From Sporolactobacillus sp. STSJ-5 (lineage in GTDB: Bacteria > Bacillota > Bacilli > Bacillales > Sporolactobacillaceae), in NCBI RefSeq assembly GCF_024385605.1, contig NZ_JANFOJ010000002.1:124001-188000 (forward strand): a stretch of DNA of 64,000 nucleotides. The letters are read 5' to 3'. The notes beneath the pieces were generated by a model that saw only the letters and a program-made list of their open reading frames with translations, was not told the DNA's origin and did not search any database. Below are positions 26,972-35,998 of the stretch, piece by piece. Position 1 is the first letter of the stretch, and each line of letters opens with the position of its first letter. The translations under genes were made by a program, and so were the position numbers.

Positions 26972-28492
26972 GTGAACTTCCAACCTTATGCGATCAATCA
27001 GAGTCAAATGATCGGTACTTATGCACCAGAACAGATTTTGCGGGGCAAGGTCCTGGATTTGCTCCCGGATCGTACTGCTCTTGTTCGCCTTGGTGCAAAG
27101 CAAGTCGTTGCTAAAGTTGCTTCTGCTGATCCACCATTGAAAGTAGGTCAAGATTATTTATTTCAGATTAAGCAAGGTACGAGTCCGCTTATTGCAAAAC
27201 TTATTGAACGACAACAGGCAAATCGTTCATCCAATATGATCGACGATGTCTTTAATACGCTTCAATTAAAAGAAGACTCATTAACAAGACAAATTGTTCA
27301 AACTTTTCTTGATCGTGGTGATCCGCTCACGCGTGAGTCAGTCCTTCAAGCAAAAGCATTGTTAAAAATGAGCGGCAATTTTACTGGAGATATGCAAACG
27401 ATTCGATGGATGATGAACCGACAGATTCCGTTGGATGAATCATTATTTAACATTGCAAAAGGGTTGCAAGATTCCGAATCGATCAGTTCAAAACTTGATG
27501 CAATGTCCAAAGAGATTCAGCGTTCAGGTGTTCAAACTGCTTCCGTAGACCAATTGAAAAATGCACTAAGTAGTTTTTCAATACTGAAAGACGGAAATCG
27601 TTTTGCTCAACTTTATCATGAGATTGGAGATAACAAAGGAGATAAACTGCTCACATCATTTTTGGCTGATCAGACATCTCTTCATTCTAATGCTGCTCAA
27701 AAAGCAGTTAAAGAATTTATGGCAAGTCCGATGGCGCTAAATGATATGACTCATTTAATGAAGGAATTGAAAATAAACCAACCCATTAAGACGTTTATTA
27801 GTGCATTCCGTAGTTTTGCGCTCGAACAGATTCCGAATTTGACTGATCAATTAGTCGGGTCGTCGGACAATAAAAATCTTCTGTTTGATGTTTTAAAACA
27901 ATTAGGATTTGATTATGAATTCCAAATCAGTGAATGGATGACAAACGATTCAAGTGCAGAAAGACAACAACCGGAAACGTTAAAAGGGCACTTGCTTGCC
28001 GTTATTCAGGATCAGGATGCTCCTTATGCATTGAGAAAGGCAGCACAAGAAATTGTTCAGAAAATTACAGGTGAACAGTTGCAGATGGTGTCTGCTGACC
28101 CATTTGTTGCTCAATTTTCACTGCAGATCCCCATTCCATATAAAAGAGATTTCACCAATGTTTCTGTATACTGGGAAGGAAAGCGAGATAGAAAAGGGGC
28201 GATCGATCCGGATTCCTGTACAATTGTCCTTTGGCTTGATTTGACTCATTTAAAGGAGACGTTAGTGACCATCCATGTGCAAAATCGTTCTGTGACCTTA
28301 AATGTGCAGAACGGTGAGGCCGATCTGCGTTCTCTGCTTGCTTCCGGAGAGCCTGCATTGAGGGATCAGCTATCGAAAGCGGGCTATCAGTTGCTCTCGC
28401 TTACGCAAACGGAGAAGATTGATCCTCATCTAATGAAAAAAGTCACGGACCCGCTTACCCAAACAAATTACAGGATGGATGTGAAAGTGTAA
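26972..28492 (+). CDS. ylqG: YlqG-like protein, FliK-related, function unknown
   Basis: A 506-residue protein matching the position and partner of B. subtilis YlqG. It begins with a compact beta-rich part (GKVLDLLPDRTALVRLGAKQVVAKV). The long helical middle (about 80-370) is Gln/Ser/Lys-rich and lacks cysteine-type motifs. The C-terminal ~110 residues (SLQIPIPYKRDFTNVSVYWE, then DLTHLKETLVTIHVQNRSVT) resemble a FliK-type hook-length-control domain. The start is GTG after GAGAAGGTGATCC. It is coupled to the FlhB-C homolog ylqH, two bases downstream. It is not needed as the hook ruler, since a bona fide fliK lies at 42.1 kb. Its role is unknown. Confidence 0.8.
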   Translation: MNFQPYAINQSQMIGTYAPEQILRGKVLDLLPDRTALVRLGAKQVVAKVASADPPLKVGQDYLFQIKQGTSPLIAKLIERQQANRSSNMIDDVFNTLQLKEDSLTRQIVQTFLDRGDPLTRESVLQAKALLKMSGNFTGDMQTIRWMMNRQIPLDESLFNIAKGLQDSESISSKLDAMSKEIQRSGVQTASVDQLKNALSSFSILKDGNRFAQLYHEIGDNKGDKLLTSFLADQTSLHSNAAQKAVKEFMASPMALNDMTHLMKELKINQPIKTFISAFRSFALEQIPNLTDQLVGSSDNKNLLFDVLKQLGFDYEFQISEWMTNDSSAERQQPETLKGHLLAVIQDQDAPYALRKAAQEIVQKITGEQLQMVSADPFVAQFSLQIPIPYKRDFTNVSVYWEGKRDRKGAIDPDSCTIVLWLDLTHLKETLVTIHVQNRSVTLNVQNGEADLRSLLASGEPALRDQLSKAGYQLLSLTQTEKIDPHLMKKVTDPLTQTNYRMDVKV

Positions 28493-28494
28493 TC

Positions 28495-28776
28495 ATGACT
28501 TCTGAGCAAAGAAAAAAAGCAGTTGCTTTAACATATGTCAGTGGTTCTGATCAAGCCCCTCGTGTTTCAGCAAAAGGCGAAGGGGAAATTGCACAGCGTA
28601 TTATTGACCAGGCAAAGCTGCATGATATACCCATTCAAGAAGATCCGGCACTGGTCTCAATGCTGGGTAAACTTGACCTAAACCAAATGATTCCTCAGGA
28701 ACTCTATCAAACTGTTGCAGAAATTTTTGCATTTATCTATACTATTGATGAGCAGGCAGGTAAAAAAAACTCATAA
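28495..28776 (+). CDS. ylqH: YlqH, orphan homolog of the FlhB cytoplasmic domain
   Basis: A 93-residue protein homologous to the C-terminal, export-switch domain of FlhB (VALTYVSGSDQAPRVSAKGEG, IPIQEDPALVSMLGKLDLNQMIPQELYQTVAEIFAFIY). It lacks the membrane part and the self-cleaving NPTH motif seen in the flagellar FlhB of this window (residues 277-280 there). Such stand-alone proteins are common in Bacillales with no settled function. Pairing with FliK-like ylqG parallels the FliK-FlhB interaction. In B. subtilis sucCD follows; here dprA does. Confidence 0.88.
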   Translation: MTSEQRKKAVALTYVSGSDQAPRVSAKGEGEIAQRIIDQAKLHDIPIQEDPALVSMLGKLDLNQMIPQELYQTVAEIFAFIYTIDEQAGKKNS

Positions 28777-29015
28777 GAAAGCTCAGCTTTATTGCAATAT
28801 CTTTTTAGATGGCTCAGTTATAATGAAATTATTTTTTACTGTTTTTGAAACCTAACCATTATTATCATTTATTTGTGAAACACTCATACCTCATTCGCTT
28901 TAAACGAACATGATGGCTAGAAATGTAACCTCCCTTCTTTTATCTTTTATTCCATTACCTAAGATGCTTATCCTATCCTAACTACTCAATTAAATATGCT
29001 GAAGAAGGTGCGCCG

Positions 29016-29891
29016 ATGGATCCTCTCACACTTAAATTAGTACTGCTCAATCATTGCCGAGGCATTGGAAGAAGAACGGTATGGCAAATGATTCGGATAG
29101 ATCCGGATCTGAATAGGATACACGCTTATTCTCTGAACGAGCTGCAATCATTGTTTCGGCTCTCCTCAGCTAAGGCAAGGCTTTTTATTGAGGATCGCCA
29201 TGCGATAAACCCAAGGAACCTAGTAGAGTTATATCAAGATGAACAGATCACGCCGATCCCTTTTTATCATCCGCATTATCCCCGTTTACTAAAAAATGTG
29301 TACGATCTTCCTTACTTAATCTACGGAAAGGGCAACCTCTCACTTTTGAATGAAAAGAAATTGTTAAGCGTTGTGGGCACGAGACATCCGAGCAGTGAAG
29401 CTGGCAGGATTACGAAACAAATTATTGAACCTTTGAATCAGCATGGTTGGACGATCGTCAGCGGCATGGCAATGGGTATCGACGGCATGGCCCACCGGCT
29501 TGCATTGGGCGGACGAACGATTGCCGTCCTAGGATCCGGATTGCAGTGCCCCTATCCCCATCAACATCATGGGCTGTATCAGCAATTGTGCCAAGCACAG
29601 CTGGTTATAAGTGAATATCCGCCTTCAGCTCTGCCTGAACGATGGCGTTTTCCAGAACGAAATCGAATCATCAGCGGTATGACCTTGGGAACGCTGGTTG
29701 TTGAAGCGAAGGAAAGAAGCGGATCATTGATCACTGCGGATCAGGCGTTAGAACAAGGACGCGAGGTGTTCGCAATCCCCGGCTCAATTTTAAAGGGTAC
29801 AAGCAGCGGGACAAATCGTCTCATACAACAAGGCGCGAAACTGGTGTGTGATTGGCAGGACATTGTTCAGGAATTAAATTTGGTTCAATAA
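29016..29891 (+). CDS. dprA: DNA processing protein DprA (Smf)
   Basis: Binds incoming single-stranded DNA during natural transformation and loads RecA. The 291-residue protein has a short N-terminal helical region. The extended Rossmann fold follows (VVGTRHPSSEAGRITKQI, SGMAMGIDGMAHRLAL, GSGLQCPYPHQH, RFPERNRIISGMTLGTLVVEA, SGSLITADQALEQGREVFAIPGS). No C-terminal winged helix is apparent. The 239-bp gap upstream lacks sucCD. No clear ComK box (paired AAAA-N5-TTTT) was found there. Confidence 0.95.
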   Translation: MDPLTLKLVLLNHCRGIGRRTVWQMIRIDPDLNRIHAYSLNELQSLFRLSSAKARLFIEDRHAINPRNLVELYQDEQITPIPFYHPHYPRLLKNVYDLPYLIYGKGNLSLLNEKKLLSVVGTRHPSSEAGRITKQIIEPLNQHGWTIVSGMAMGIDGMAHRLALGGRTIAVLGSGLQCPYPHQHHGLYQQLCQAQLVISEYPPSALPERWRFPERNRIISGMTLGTLVVEAKERSGSLITADQALEQGREVFAIPGSILKGTSSGTNRLIQQGAKLVCDWQDIVQELNLVQ

Positions 29892-29946
29892 TGAACGTAC
29901 TTATGACTTGATGTGGATACAAGCACGGCATTCACATCTAGAAAAA

Positions 29947-29968
29947 CGCATTAATGAATGCGAATTTT
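29947..29968 (+). terminator. Weak terminator after dprA
   Basis: A 6-bp stem, CGCATT (29947-29952) with AATGCG (29957-29962), has an AATG loop and an AATTTTA tail. It is short and its T-run is interrupted. Confidence 0.4.
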
Positions 29969-30054
29969 ATACACAGACAAAAAAATAATTCGTTTTTATG
30001 AGAGGAAACACCCCAAAAAAGCAAATCATTTTTCGGAAATTATATTGATTAAGT

Positions 30055-30083
30055 TTGACAAAGCTCTAATCAATCATTAAGAT
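30055..30083 (+). promoter_or_regulatory. Sigma-A promoter of topA
   Basis: A perfect TTGACA (30055-30060) is followed after 17 bp by TAAGAT (30078-30083), 42 bp before the topA ATG. Confidence 0.8.
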
Positions 30084-30125
30084 TAGTGAAGATTTGAATA
30101 TTCACAGAAAGGGGGAGAAAACAAC

Positions 30126-32210
30126 ATGAATGATTATTTGGTCATTGTGGAATCTCCCGCTAAAGCAAAAACAATAAAACGTTATCTTGGTCCTAAATTT
30201 GAAGTTAAAGCATCAATGGGGCATGTTCGTGATCTGCCTAAAAGTCAGATGGGTATTGATGTTGAAGATGAATTTAAACCTCGTTATATTACAATTCGAG
30301 GAAAAGGTCCCGTTTTGAAAGAATTAAAGAGCGCGGCCAAAAAGGCAAAAAAAGTATATCTCGCAGCTGACCCCGATCGTGAAGGGGAGGCAATTGCTTG
30401 GCATTTGGCCCATAGCCTTGATATCGATGATCACTCGGCTTGTCGAGTCGTATTTAATGAAATTACGAAACCAGCGATAAAAGAAGCGTTCAAGACGCCA
30501 AGAAAAATCAATATGGATTTAGTCGATGCACAACAAGCAAGACGTGTTCTTGATCGGCTTGTCGGTTACAACATTAGTCCGCTCTTATGGAAAAAAGTTA
30601 AAAAGGGATTAAGTGCCGGCAGGGTTCAGTCAGTTGCACTTCGGATGATTATTGAACGTGAAAAAGAAATAAAAGCGTTCACTCCTGAGGAATATTGGAC
30701 AATCAGCAGTAAATTTCACGTTGATGATGCAAGCTTTGAAGCTGCATTTTATGGAGTTGGCGGAAAAAAGCAAGCGCTTAAGAATGAGGCAGATGTTAAG
30801 GCAGTACTTGAAAAACTCAGCAGTGATCGTTTTGACGTAAAAAATGTACAAAAGAAAGAGCGTCTGAGATATCCTGTCGTTCCGTTTATTACGTCCTCAC
30901 TGCAACAGGAAGCTGCACGAAAACTGAATTTCAGGGCAAGAAAAACAATGATGATTGCGCAGCAGCTTTATGAAGGAATAGCACTGGGTAAGCACGGAAG
31001 TACTGGATTAATTACTTATATGAGAACGGACTCAACACGAATTTCGGATGTTGCCCGAGCAGAAGCTAAGGACTTTATTGTTGAAAATTATGGCGAAAAT
31101 TATTACAATAACCATCCGCAAAAGGCAAAAAAATCAGAAACAACACAAGATGCCCATGAAGGTGTTCGACCGACATCTGTATTGCGGCAACCTAAAGAAA
31201 TTAAAGACTATTTGAGCCGTGATCAATATAAACTCTATAAACTTATTTGGGAACGATTTGTCGCGAGCCAAATGGCTCCGGCAGTACTCGACACGGTGCG
31301 TGCAGATCTGGAGCAGAATTCAGTTGTATTTCGCGCATCTGGTTCAAAAATTAAGTTTCAAGGTTTTATGAAAGTTTATATTGAAGGAAGCGACGATCAA
31401 AAGAAGGCAGATGCGGGGTCGAAAGAAAATTATCTGCCCGATCTTGAGAATGGAATGACCGCAATTCAAGATCAAACGGATCCGAAGCAGCACTTTACGC
31501 AGCCGCCGCCACGGTACACTGAAGCAACACTTGTGAAATCGATGGAGGAAATCGGCATCGGGCGTCCTTCAACCTATGCGCCGACAATTGATACAATTCA
31601 ACGACGCAACTATGTCACCATGGATGCGAAACGTTTCATACCAACCGAACTCGGTGAAGTGGTTCTGAAACTGATTGTTGAATTCTTTCCGGAAATAATT
31701 AATATTGACTTTACTGCACAAATGGAAACTGATTTGGATGAAGTTGAAGAAGGAAAGAGAAATTGGATCACTTTAATCGATCATTTCTATCAGGATTTTT
31801 CGAAGCGACTGTCTACAGCGGAAAAGGAAATGGAATCTGTATCAATTAAGGATGAACCAGCAGGTATAAAATGTGAAAAATGCGGTCATGAAATGGTGTA
31901 TAAGATGGGAAGATTCGGCAAATTTCTGGCTTGCTCCAATTTTCCTGAATGCCGCAACACAAAGCCAATCTTAAAAAAGACTGGCGTACCATGTCCAAAA
32001 TGCGGTAAAGGAGAGGTCGTTGAGCGGCGCAGCAAGAAACGTCGTGTCTTCTATGGCTGTGATCGGTATCCTGAGTGTGACTTTGTATCTTGGGATAAGC
32101 CTATTCAACGTCAATGTCCGAAGTGCAATTCTTATCTTGTAGAGAAGAAATCAAAGAACGGCAAAACAGTTGAATGTCCGAAATGCGATTATAAAGAAGT
32201 GACACAATAA
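30126..32210 (+). CDS. topA: DNA topoisomerase I
   Basis: Type IA topoisomerase that relaxes negative supercoils. The 694-residue protein shows the Toprim motifs ([29 protein letters not shown]), the active-site tyrosine Y298 in [14 protein letters not shown], and [12 protein letters not shown]. Three C-terminal zinc ribbons follow (CEKCGHEM...[15 protein letters not shown]...[15 protein letters not shown]...CPKC). Y298 is at the same residue number as the catalytic tyrosine in B. subtilis. A good ribosome-binding site (AAAGGGGGAG) precedes the ATG. Confidence 0.98.
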   Translation: MNDYLVIVESPAKAKTIKRYLGPKFEVKASMGHVRDLPKSQMGIDVEDEFKPRYITIRGKGPVLKELKSAAKKAKKVYLAADPDREGEAIAWHLAHSLDIDDHSACRVVFNEITKPAIKEAFKTPRKINMDLVDAQQARRVLDRLVGYNISPLLWKKVKKGLSAGRVQSVALRMIIEREKEIKAFTPEEYWTISSKFHVDDASFEAAFYGVGGKKQALKNEADVKAVLEKLSSDRFDVKNVQKKERLRYPVVPFITSSLQQEAARKLNFRARKTMMIAQQLYEGIALGKHGSTGLITYMRTDSTRISDVARAEAKDFIVENYGENYYNNHPQKAKKSETTQDAHEGVRPTSVLRQPKEIKDYLSRDQYKLYKLIWERFVASQMAPAVLDTVRADLEQNSVVFRASGSKIKFQGFMKVYIEGSDDQKKADAGSKENYLPDLENGMTAIQDQTDPKQHFTQPPPRYTEATLVKSMEEIGIGRPSTYAPTIDTIQRRNYVTMDAKRFIPTELGEVVLKLIVEFFPEIINIDFTAQMETDLDEVEEGKRNWITLIDHFYQDFSKRLSTAEKEMESVSIKDEPAGIKCEKCGHEMVYKMGRFGKFLACSNFPECRNTKPILKKTGVPCPKCGKGEVVERRSKKRRVFYGCDRYPECDFVSWDKPIQRQCPKCNSYLVEKKSKNGKTVECPKCDYKEVTQ

Positions 32211-32243
32211 AACGTTATTGAATGAAAGAAATGAGGAAAAGTA

Positions 32244-33551
32244 ATGGCGAGACAGGCGATAAATGTCATTGGGGCAGGACTTGCTGGTAGCGAAGCAGCC
32301 TGGCAAATTGCTAAACGCGGGATAGAAGTAAATTTGTATGAGATGCGCCCAAAAAAACAAACGGCTGCGCATCATACAGACCAATTTGCAGAACTGGTGT
32401 GCACCAACTCGCTTCGTTCCAACAGCTTGACTAATGCCGTTGGAATTTTGAAGGAAGAGATGCGTCATCTGGATTCATTAGTCATGAAAGCTGCGGATAC
32501 TGCATCCGTTCCTGCAGGAGGTGCGCTTGCAGTTGATCGACACGATTTTTCAGGAATTATAACAAAGACGCTTAAAGAAATGCCAAATGTTACTGTTGTG
32601 GGAGAAGAGGCCGCGACAATTCCTGAGGGACTCACGATTATTGCAACCGGCCCGCTGACATCCGATAAATTGTCAGCAAGCCTTAAACAGTTAACGGGTG
32701 AAGAGTATTTTTATTTCTATGATGCAGCTGCTCCAATCATTTCGGAAGAAACGATTGACCGTGAAAAAGTATATTTGAAGTCTCGATATGACAAAGGCGA
32801 TGCCGCTTACTTGAATTGTCCGATGGAGAAGGATGAATTTGATGCCTTTTTTCATGCATTGACGACGGCAGAGACTGCTCCACTGAAGGAATTTGAAAAA
32901 GAAAAATATTTTAGCGGCTGTATGCCGATTGAAATAATGGCGCGCCAAGGTGCAAAGACACTATTGTTCGGGCCATTAAAACCGGTTGGACTTGAAGATC
33001 CGCGCACCGGAAAAAGACCGTATGCTGTGGTGCAGCTTCGCCAAGACAATACAGCGGGTTCGCTTTTCAATATTGTAGGCTTCCAAACCCATTTAAAATG
33101 GGGAGAGCAGAAAAGAGTATTCCAAATGATTCCTGGATTGGAACATGCAGAGATCATTCGTTATGGAGTGATGCATCGCAATACCTTTTTGAATTCACCA
33201 TTGCTGCTCGAGCCTACTTATCAAACAAAAGCGAGACATGATCTGTTTTTTGCTGGGCAGATGACCGGTGTTGAGGGGTATGTTGAGTCTGCTGCATCGG
33301 GGTTGATCGCCGGAATAAATGCAGCTAAGCTTTATTTAGGAAAGGAACCGGTAATATTCCCAGATGAAACAGTAATCGGTAGTATGGCTCATTATATTAC
33401 AAGTACAAACGCAAAAAATTTTCAACCGATGAACGCCAATTTTGGTCTTCTACCGCCACTTGCTGAACGAGTTAAAGACAAAAAGCAACGAGCGGAACAT
33501 TATGCGTCAAGAGCTTTGGAATCAATCCGGAATGTTATTATAAAATTGTAA
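32244..33551 (+). CDS. trmFO: Folate/FAD-dependent tRNA (uracil-54-C5) methyltransferase TrmFO
   Basis: Forms ribothymidine at U54 of tRNA using methylene-tetrahydrofolate and FAD. The 435-residue protein has the N-terminal FAD motif [16 protein letters not shown]. Family stretches include [40 protein letters not shown] and [20 protein letters not shown]. Its position directly after topA is conserved in Firmicutes. In B. subtilis xerC (codV) and hslVU separate it from codY. Here a non-coding 465-bp stretch does. Confidence 0.97.
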   Translation: MARQAINVIGAGLAGSEAAWQIAKRGIEVNLYEMRPKKQTAAHHTDQFAELVCTNSLRSNSLTNAVGILKEEMRHLDSLVMKAADTASVPAGGALAVDRHDFSGIITKTLKEMPNVTVVGEEAATIPEGLTIIATGPLTSDKLSASLKQLTGEEYFYFYDAAAPIISEETIDREKVYLKSRYDKGDAAYLNCPMEKDEFDAFFHALTTAETAPLKEFEKEKYFSGCMPIEIMARQGAKTLLFGPLKPVGLEDPRTGKRPYAVVQLRQDNTAGSLFNIVGFQTHLKWGEQKRVFQMIPGLEHAEIIRYGVMHRNTFLNSPLLLEPTYQTKARHDLFFAGQMTGVEGYVESAASGLIAGINAAKLYLGKEPVIFPDETVIGSMAHYITSTNAKNFQPMNANFGLLPPLAERVKDKKQRAEHYASRALESIRNVIIKL

Positions 33552-33704
33552 ATATTATTGCTAATTCAAAAGCCTTGTGCTAACATGAATAGGCAGGAAT
33601 TGTCAGCATTCATGAAACAATGAATGAAAACAATCGTTCTGATGTTTGATTTACAAATAGTTAAGCACATCATTATTGTTTTACCGATAAACATTGAGAA
33701 GGCT

Positions 33705-33743
33705 CAATACGATGCTGGTCAATCGTATTGCGGCTTTATTTTA
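33705..33743 (+). terminator. Terminator downstream of trmFO
   Basis: A 9-bp stem, CAATACGAT (33705-33713) with ATCGTATTG (33722-33730), has an 8-nt loop and the tail CGGCTTTATTTTA. It lies 154 bp after the trmFO stop. Confidence 0.6.
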
Positions 33744-33850
33744 TGAATGTGTATAAAGATTTAATATTCTGACGAAACTGCAAATGACTGACACGACTTT
33801 TTAAGTGTCCAAGCAATATTAGATAACATTGGTACGAGAAGGTTACATAC

Positions 33851-33865
33851 AATTTTGGGAAAATT
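33851..33865 (+). promoter_or_regulatory. CodY-box-like operator upstream of codY
   Basis: AATTTTGGGAAAATT matches the 15-bp CodY consensus AATTTTCWGAAAATT at 13 positions; only the centre differs. It is part of the 8+3+8 palindrome ACAATTTT-GGG-AAAATTGT. It lies ~150 bp before codY and so suggests autoregulation, which is known for CodY in several Firmicutes. Confidence 0.65.
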
Positions 33866-33972
33866 GTTTTATGGTGCCCGTTCGAAGCAATCGACTGCTT
33901 TTTTATACTATGTCTTGCCGAAATTGTGAACAATAGAATCTCTGATCATTGTACAAGCCATAATCTCAACCA

Positions 33973-33986
33973 GTTTATTAATAAAC
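33973..33986 (+). repeat. 14-bp palindrome, copy 1 (before codY)
   Basis: GTTTATTAATAAAC is a perfect inverted repeat 30 bp before the codY start. An identical copy lies at 34972-34985 before the flagellar operon. The identity and the two promoter-proximal locations suggest an operator for one regulator, which is unknown. Confidence 0.6.
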
Positions 33987-34016
33987 CAGAATCTACGTTA
34001 CCTAGGAGGAATAATG

Positions 34017-34793
34017 ATGACTCTATTAGAAAAAACAAGAAAAATTAATCAACTGCTTCAAGGAACAAAAACACAGGTCGATTTTAATGAAATGGCACAA
34101 ACACTACGTGACGTCATTCAAACAAATACATTTGTGGTAAGTCGTCGTGGTAAAATACTCGGACTTTCATTGAAACTTGAATTTGAGAATGAACGCATGC
34201 AAAAGATGTTTGAAAGCAGGCAGCTTCCAGACACATATACACAAAATCTTTTTATGGTAGCACAAACATCCCCGAACTTGGATGTCAACAGTGAATTTAG
34301 TGTGTTCCCTGATGAAAACAAAGATCTGTTTGAAAGTGGATTGACAACGGTTGTGCCGATTGTGGGTGGAGGAGAAAGACTCGGCACCTTGATCCTTTCT
34401 CGACTTAACGAAACGTTCACAGATGAAGATCTGATACTTGCAGAATACGGGGCAACGGTTGTCGGTATGGAAATTTTGAGAGAAAAAACAGATGAAGTAG
34501 AAGAAGAAGCTCGTGAAAAAGCTATTGTTCAAATGGCAATTGGCTCGTTGTCTTATAGTGAACTTGAAGCTATTGAACATATTTTTGAAGAATTGGACGG
34601 CAAAGAAGGATTGCTGGTTGCCAGCAAAATTGCTGATCGCGTCGGTATCACACGTTCGGTTATTGTCAATGCGCTGAGAAAATTGGAAAGTGCAGGAGTT
34701 ATTGAATCACGTTCTCTCGGAATGAAAGGTACTTACATTAAAGTACTTAACGATAAATTTCTTTATGAGTTAAATCGCATCAAGGGAGAATAA
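34017..34793 (+). CDS. codY: Global nutrient-responsive repressor CodY
   Basis: Senses branched-chain amino acids and GTP and represses stationary-phase, nutrient-uptake and motility genes. In B. subtilis it also represses fla/che. The 258 residues have an N-terminal GAF-type ligand domain ([46 protein letters not shown]). The nearly invariant C-terminal winged helix reads [20 protein letters not shown] and [12 protein letters not shown] prefer the second ATG (34017), seven bases after AGGAGG, over the ATG at 34014. The gene stands immediately upstream of the flagellar operon. Confidence 0.97.
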   Translation: MTLLEKTRKINQLLQGTKTQVDFNEMAQTLRDVIQTNTFVVSRRGKILGLSLKLEFENERMQKMFESRQLPDTYTQNLFMVAQTSPNLDVNSEFSVFPDENKDLFESGLTTVVPIVGGGERLGTLILSRLNETFTDEDLILAEYGATVVGMEILREKTDEVEEEAREKAIVQMAIGSLSYSELEAIEHIFEELDGKEGLLVASKIADRVGITRSVIVNALRKLESAGVIESRSLGMKGTYIKVLNDKFLYELNRIKGE

Positions 34794-34832
34794 GTTTTCA
34801 AGATTTGAAATGAATTATTAGGTAAAGCAATG

Positions 34833-34874
34833 GGACTTATGGTCACTGGACTTTGTGACCATAAGTCCTTTTTT
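34833..34874 (+). terminator. Terminator of codY
   Basis: A perfect 14-bp stem, GGACTTATGGTCAC (34833-34846) with GTGACCATAAGTCC (34855-34868), has an 8-nt loop and six Ts. This strong intrinsic terminator separates codY from the flagellar operon. Confidence 0.92.
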
Positions 34875-34971
34875 GTGACATTTTTTTCACATGTAGTCGT
34901 CATGAATACAATATAGTGCTCATGGCCTGTTTTTTGATTGCAAAAGAATAATAATTACGCTTACATTAAGT

Positions 34972-34985
34972 GTTTATTAATAAAC
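34972..34985 (+). repeat. 14-bp palindrome, copy 2 (before flgB)
   Basis: GTTTATTAATAAAC is identical to the copy before codY. It lies just upstream of a TATAAT (34992-34997), overlapping where a -35/spacer would be. That position would suit a repressor or an activator site. Confidence 0.6.
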
Positions 34986-35075
34986 ATGAAATATAATAGT
35001 GAAATATATAAGACTATATGACTATTATCGATCCTGAAATAAAGGTTGAATAAAGTCGAATCGTATACATTCACG

Positions 35076-35103
35076 TAGACAATGGTCAAAAAGTTGATAA
35101 AAT
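35076..35103 (+). promoter_or_regulatory. Candidate sigma-A promoter of the fla/che operon
   Basis: TAGACA (35076-35081), a 16-bp spacer and TAAAAT (35098-35103) give 5/6 matches in each hexamer. They lie 57 bp before flgB. A sigma-A promoter is known to drive the B. subtilis fla/che operon. Confidence 0.6.
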
Positions 35104-35159
35104 AGACATAGGTACTCTAACTGATCTAGGCTATATTGAAATAAGGAGGATATTGAACG

Positions 35160-35537
35160 ATGTTTTCAGTCACTCCACTGAACGCAATTGAACGGGCATT
35201 GAACGGATCAATGGCGGAGCAGAATGCAATTGCACAAAATATCGCTAACGTTGATACGCCTAATTACAAAGCACAAAAAGTTACTTTTAACGATGTATTG
35301 CAGACTAAGCTAAAAGCAAATCGCACCGATGAGTCGCAGATCGATTTCTCATCCTCCGAAGACTCAGGATACAGAACGGTGACTGACAATTATGGATCAG
35401 TTCAAAATAATGGTAATAATGTTGATCTTGATCATGAGATGTCTGAATTGGCTCAAAATCAATTGCTTTATCAGACGCTTAGCCAAGCTGCCAGCGACCA
35501 ATTTAAAAAATTTAATATTGTATTAGGAGGCTCTTGA
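35160..35537 (+). CDS. flgB: Flagellar proximal rod protein FlgB
   Basis: First gene of the fla/che operon; a rod subunit exported by the flagellar type III system. At 125 residues it has family size. The N-terminal motif is SMAEQNAIAQNIANVDTPNYK and the C-terminal helix is MSELAQNQLLYQTLSQ. A strong ribosome-binding site (AAGGAGGATATTGA) precedes the ATG. The stop is four bases before flgC. Confidence 0.96.
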   Translation: MFSVTPLNAIERALNGSMAEQNAIAQNIANVDTPNYKAQKVTFNDVLQTKLKANRTDESQIDFSSSEDSGYRTVTDNYGSVQNNGNNVDLDHEMSELAQNQLLYQTLSQAASDQFKKFNIVLGGS

Positions 35538-35541
35538 AAAT

Positions 35542-35988
35542 ATGGGAATGTTCAGCGGCCTTGATATTTCTGCCTCAGGTCTTACAGCACAGCGGTTTCG
35601 TATGGATGTTGTTTCTGCAAATATTGCTAATCAGGATACAACACGTGGACGCTATGTCGATGGAAAGTGGCAGCCTTATACGAGGAAAGTAGTGAACTTA
35701 AAAACGATAGGATCCAATACCTTCAACTCTATGCTGCAATCTTCTCTTGGAAGTTCGGCGGGTGGTGTTGAAGTTTCGTCGGTCAGCGAAGATCCTACTG
35801 CTTACCCAGTTAAATATGATCCGGAAAATCCTGATGCTGATCAAAACGGCTATGTACAAGAACCCAATGTTGATCCACTTAAAGAAATGGTCGACTTAAT
35901 GGATGCTAATCGTTCTTATGAAGCCGGAGTTACAGTGATGAATGCGAATAAAAACATGCTTACGCATGCGTTAGATATAGGAAGGTAG
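35542..35988 (+). CDS. flgC: Flagellar proximal rod protein FlgC
   Basis: Rod subunit of 148 residues with the flagellar-rod signature DISASGLTAQRFRMDVVSANIANQDT. The conserved end is VDLMDANRSYEAGVTVMNANKNML. Its ribosome-binding site (AGGAGG) lies in the end of flgB. Confidence 0.96.
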   Translation: MGMFSGLDISASGLTAQRFRMDVVSANIANQDTTRGRYVDGKWQPYTRKVVNLKTIGSNTFNSMLQSSLGSSAGGVEVSSVSEDPTAYPVKYDPENPDADQNGYVQEPNVDPLKEMVDLMDANRSYEAGVTVMNANKNMLTHALDIGR

Positions 35989-35998
35989 GTTTTAGACA

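Larger units (their letters stand above)
33552..34016 (+). other. 465-bp non-coding region upstream of codY
   Basis: No convincing ORF is seen. It holds an early AT-rich hairpin (CATTCAT 33607-33613 with ATGAATG 33620-33626) and the trmFO terminator at 33705. It also holds a CodY-box-like palindrome at 33851, a weak AAGCA/TGCTT hairpin with a T-run (33885-33906), and a 14-bp perfect palindrome at 33973. This is the site where xerC and hslVU reside in B. subtilis. No remnant of them could be recognised by eye. A well-formed sigma-A promoter for codY could not be identified. Confidence 0.7.
34794..35159 (+). other. 366-bp regulatory region between codY and flgB
   Basis: It contains the codY terminator, the second copy of the 14-bp palindrome followed by a TATAAT (34992-34997), a good sigma-A promoter at 35076 and the flgB ribosome-binding site (AAGGAGG). 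A weak sigma-D-like CGAT core lies near 35028 with TAAG about 15 bp upstream, but it is not convincing. No small ORF with a ribosome-binding site was found. Confidence 0.7.

Noticed and set aside
28900-28920. CGAAC half-site upstream of dprA considered as an SOS (LexA) box
   Set aside because: No GTTCG partner at the right spacing; only a half-site.
33885-33909. AAGCA/TGCTT hairpin with T-run upstream of codY
   Set aside because: Only five base pairs; too weak to call a separate terminator.
35010-35036. Sigma-D promoter (TAAG, then CGAT) upstream of flgB
   Set aside because: Only the CGAT core matches GCCGATAT; spacing and flanks are poor, so not listed as a feature.
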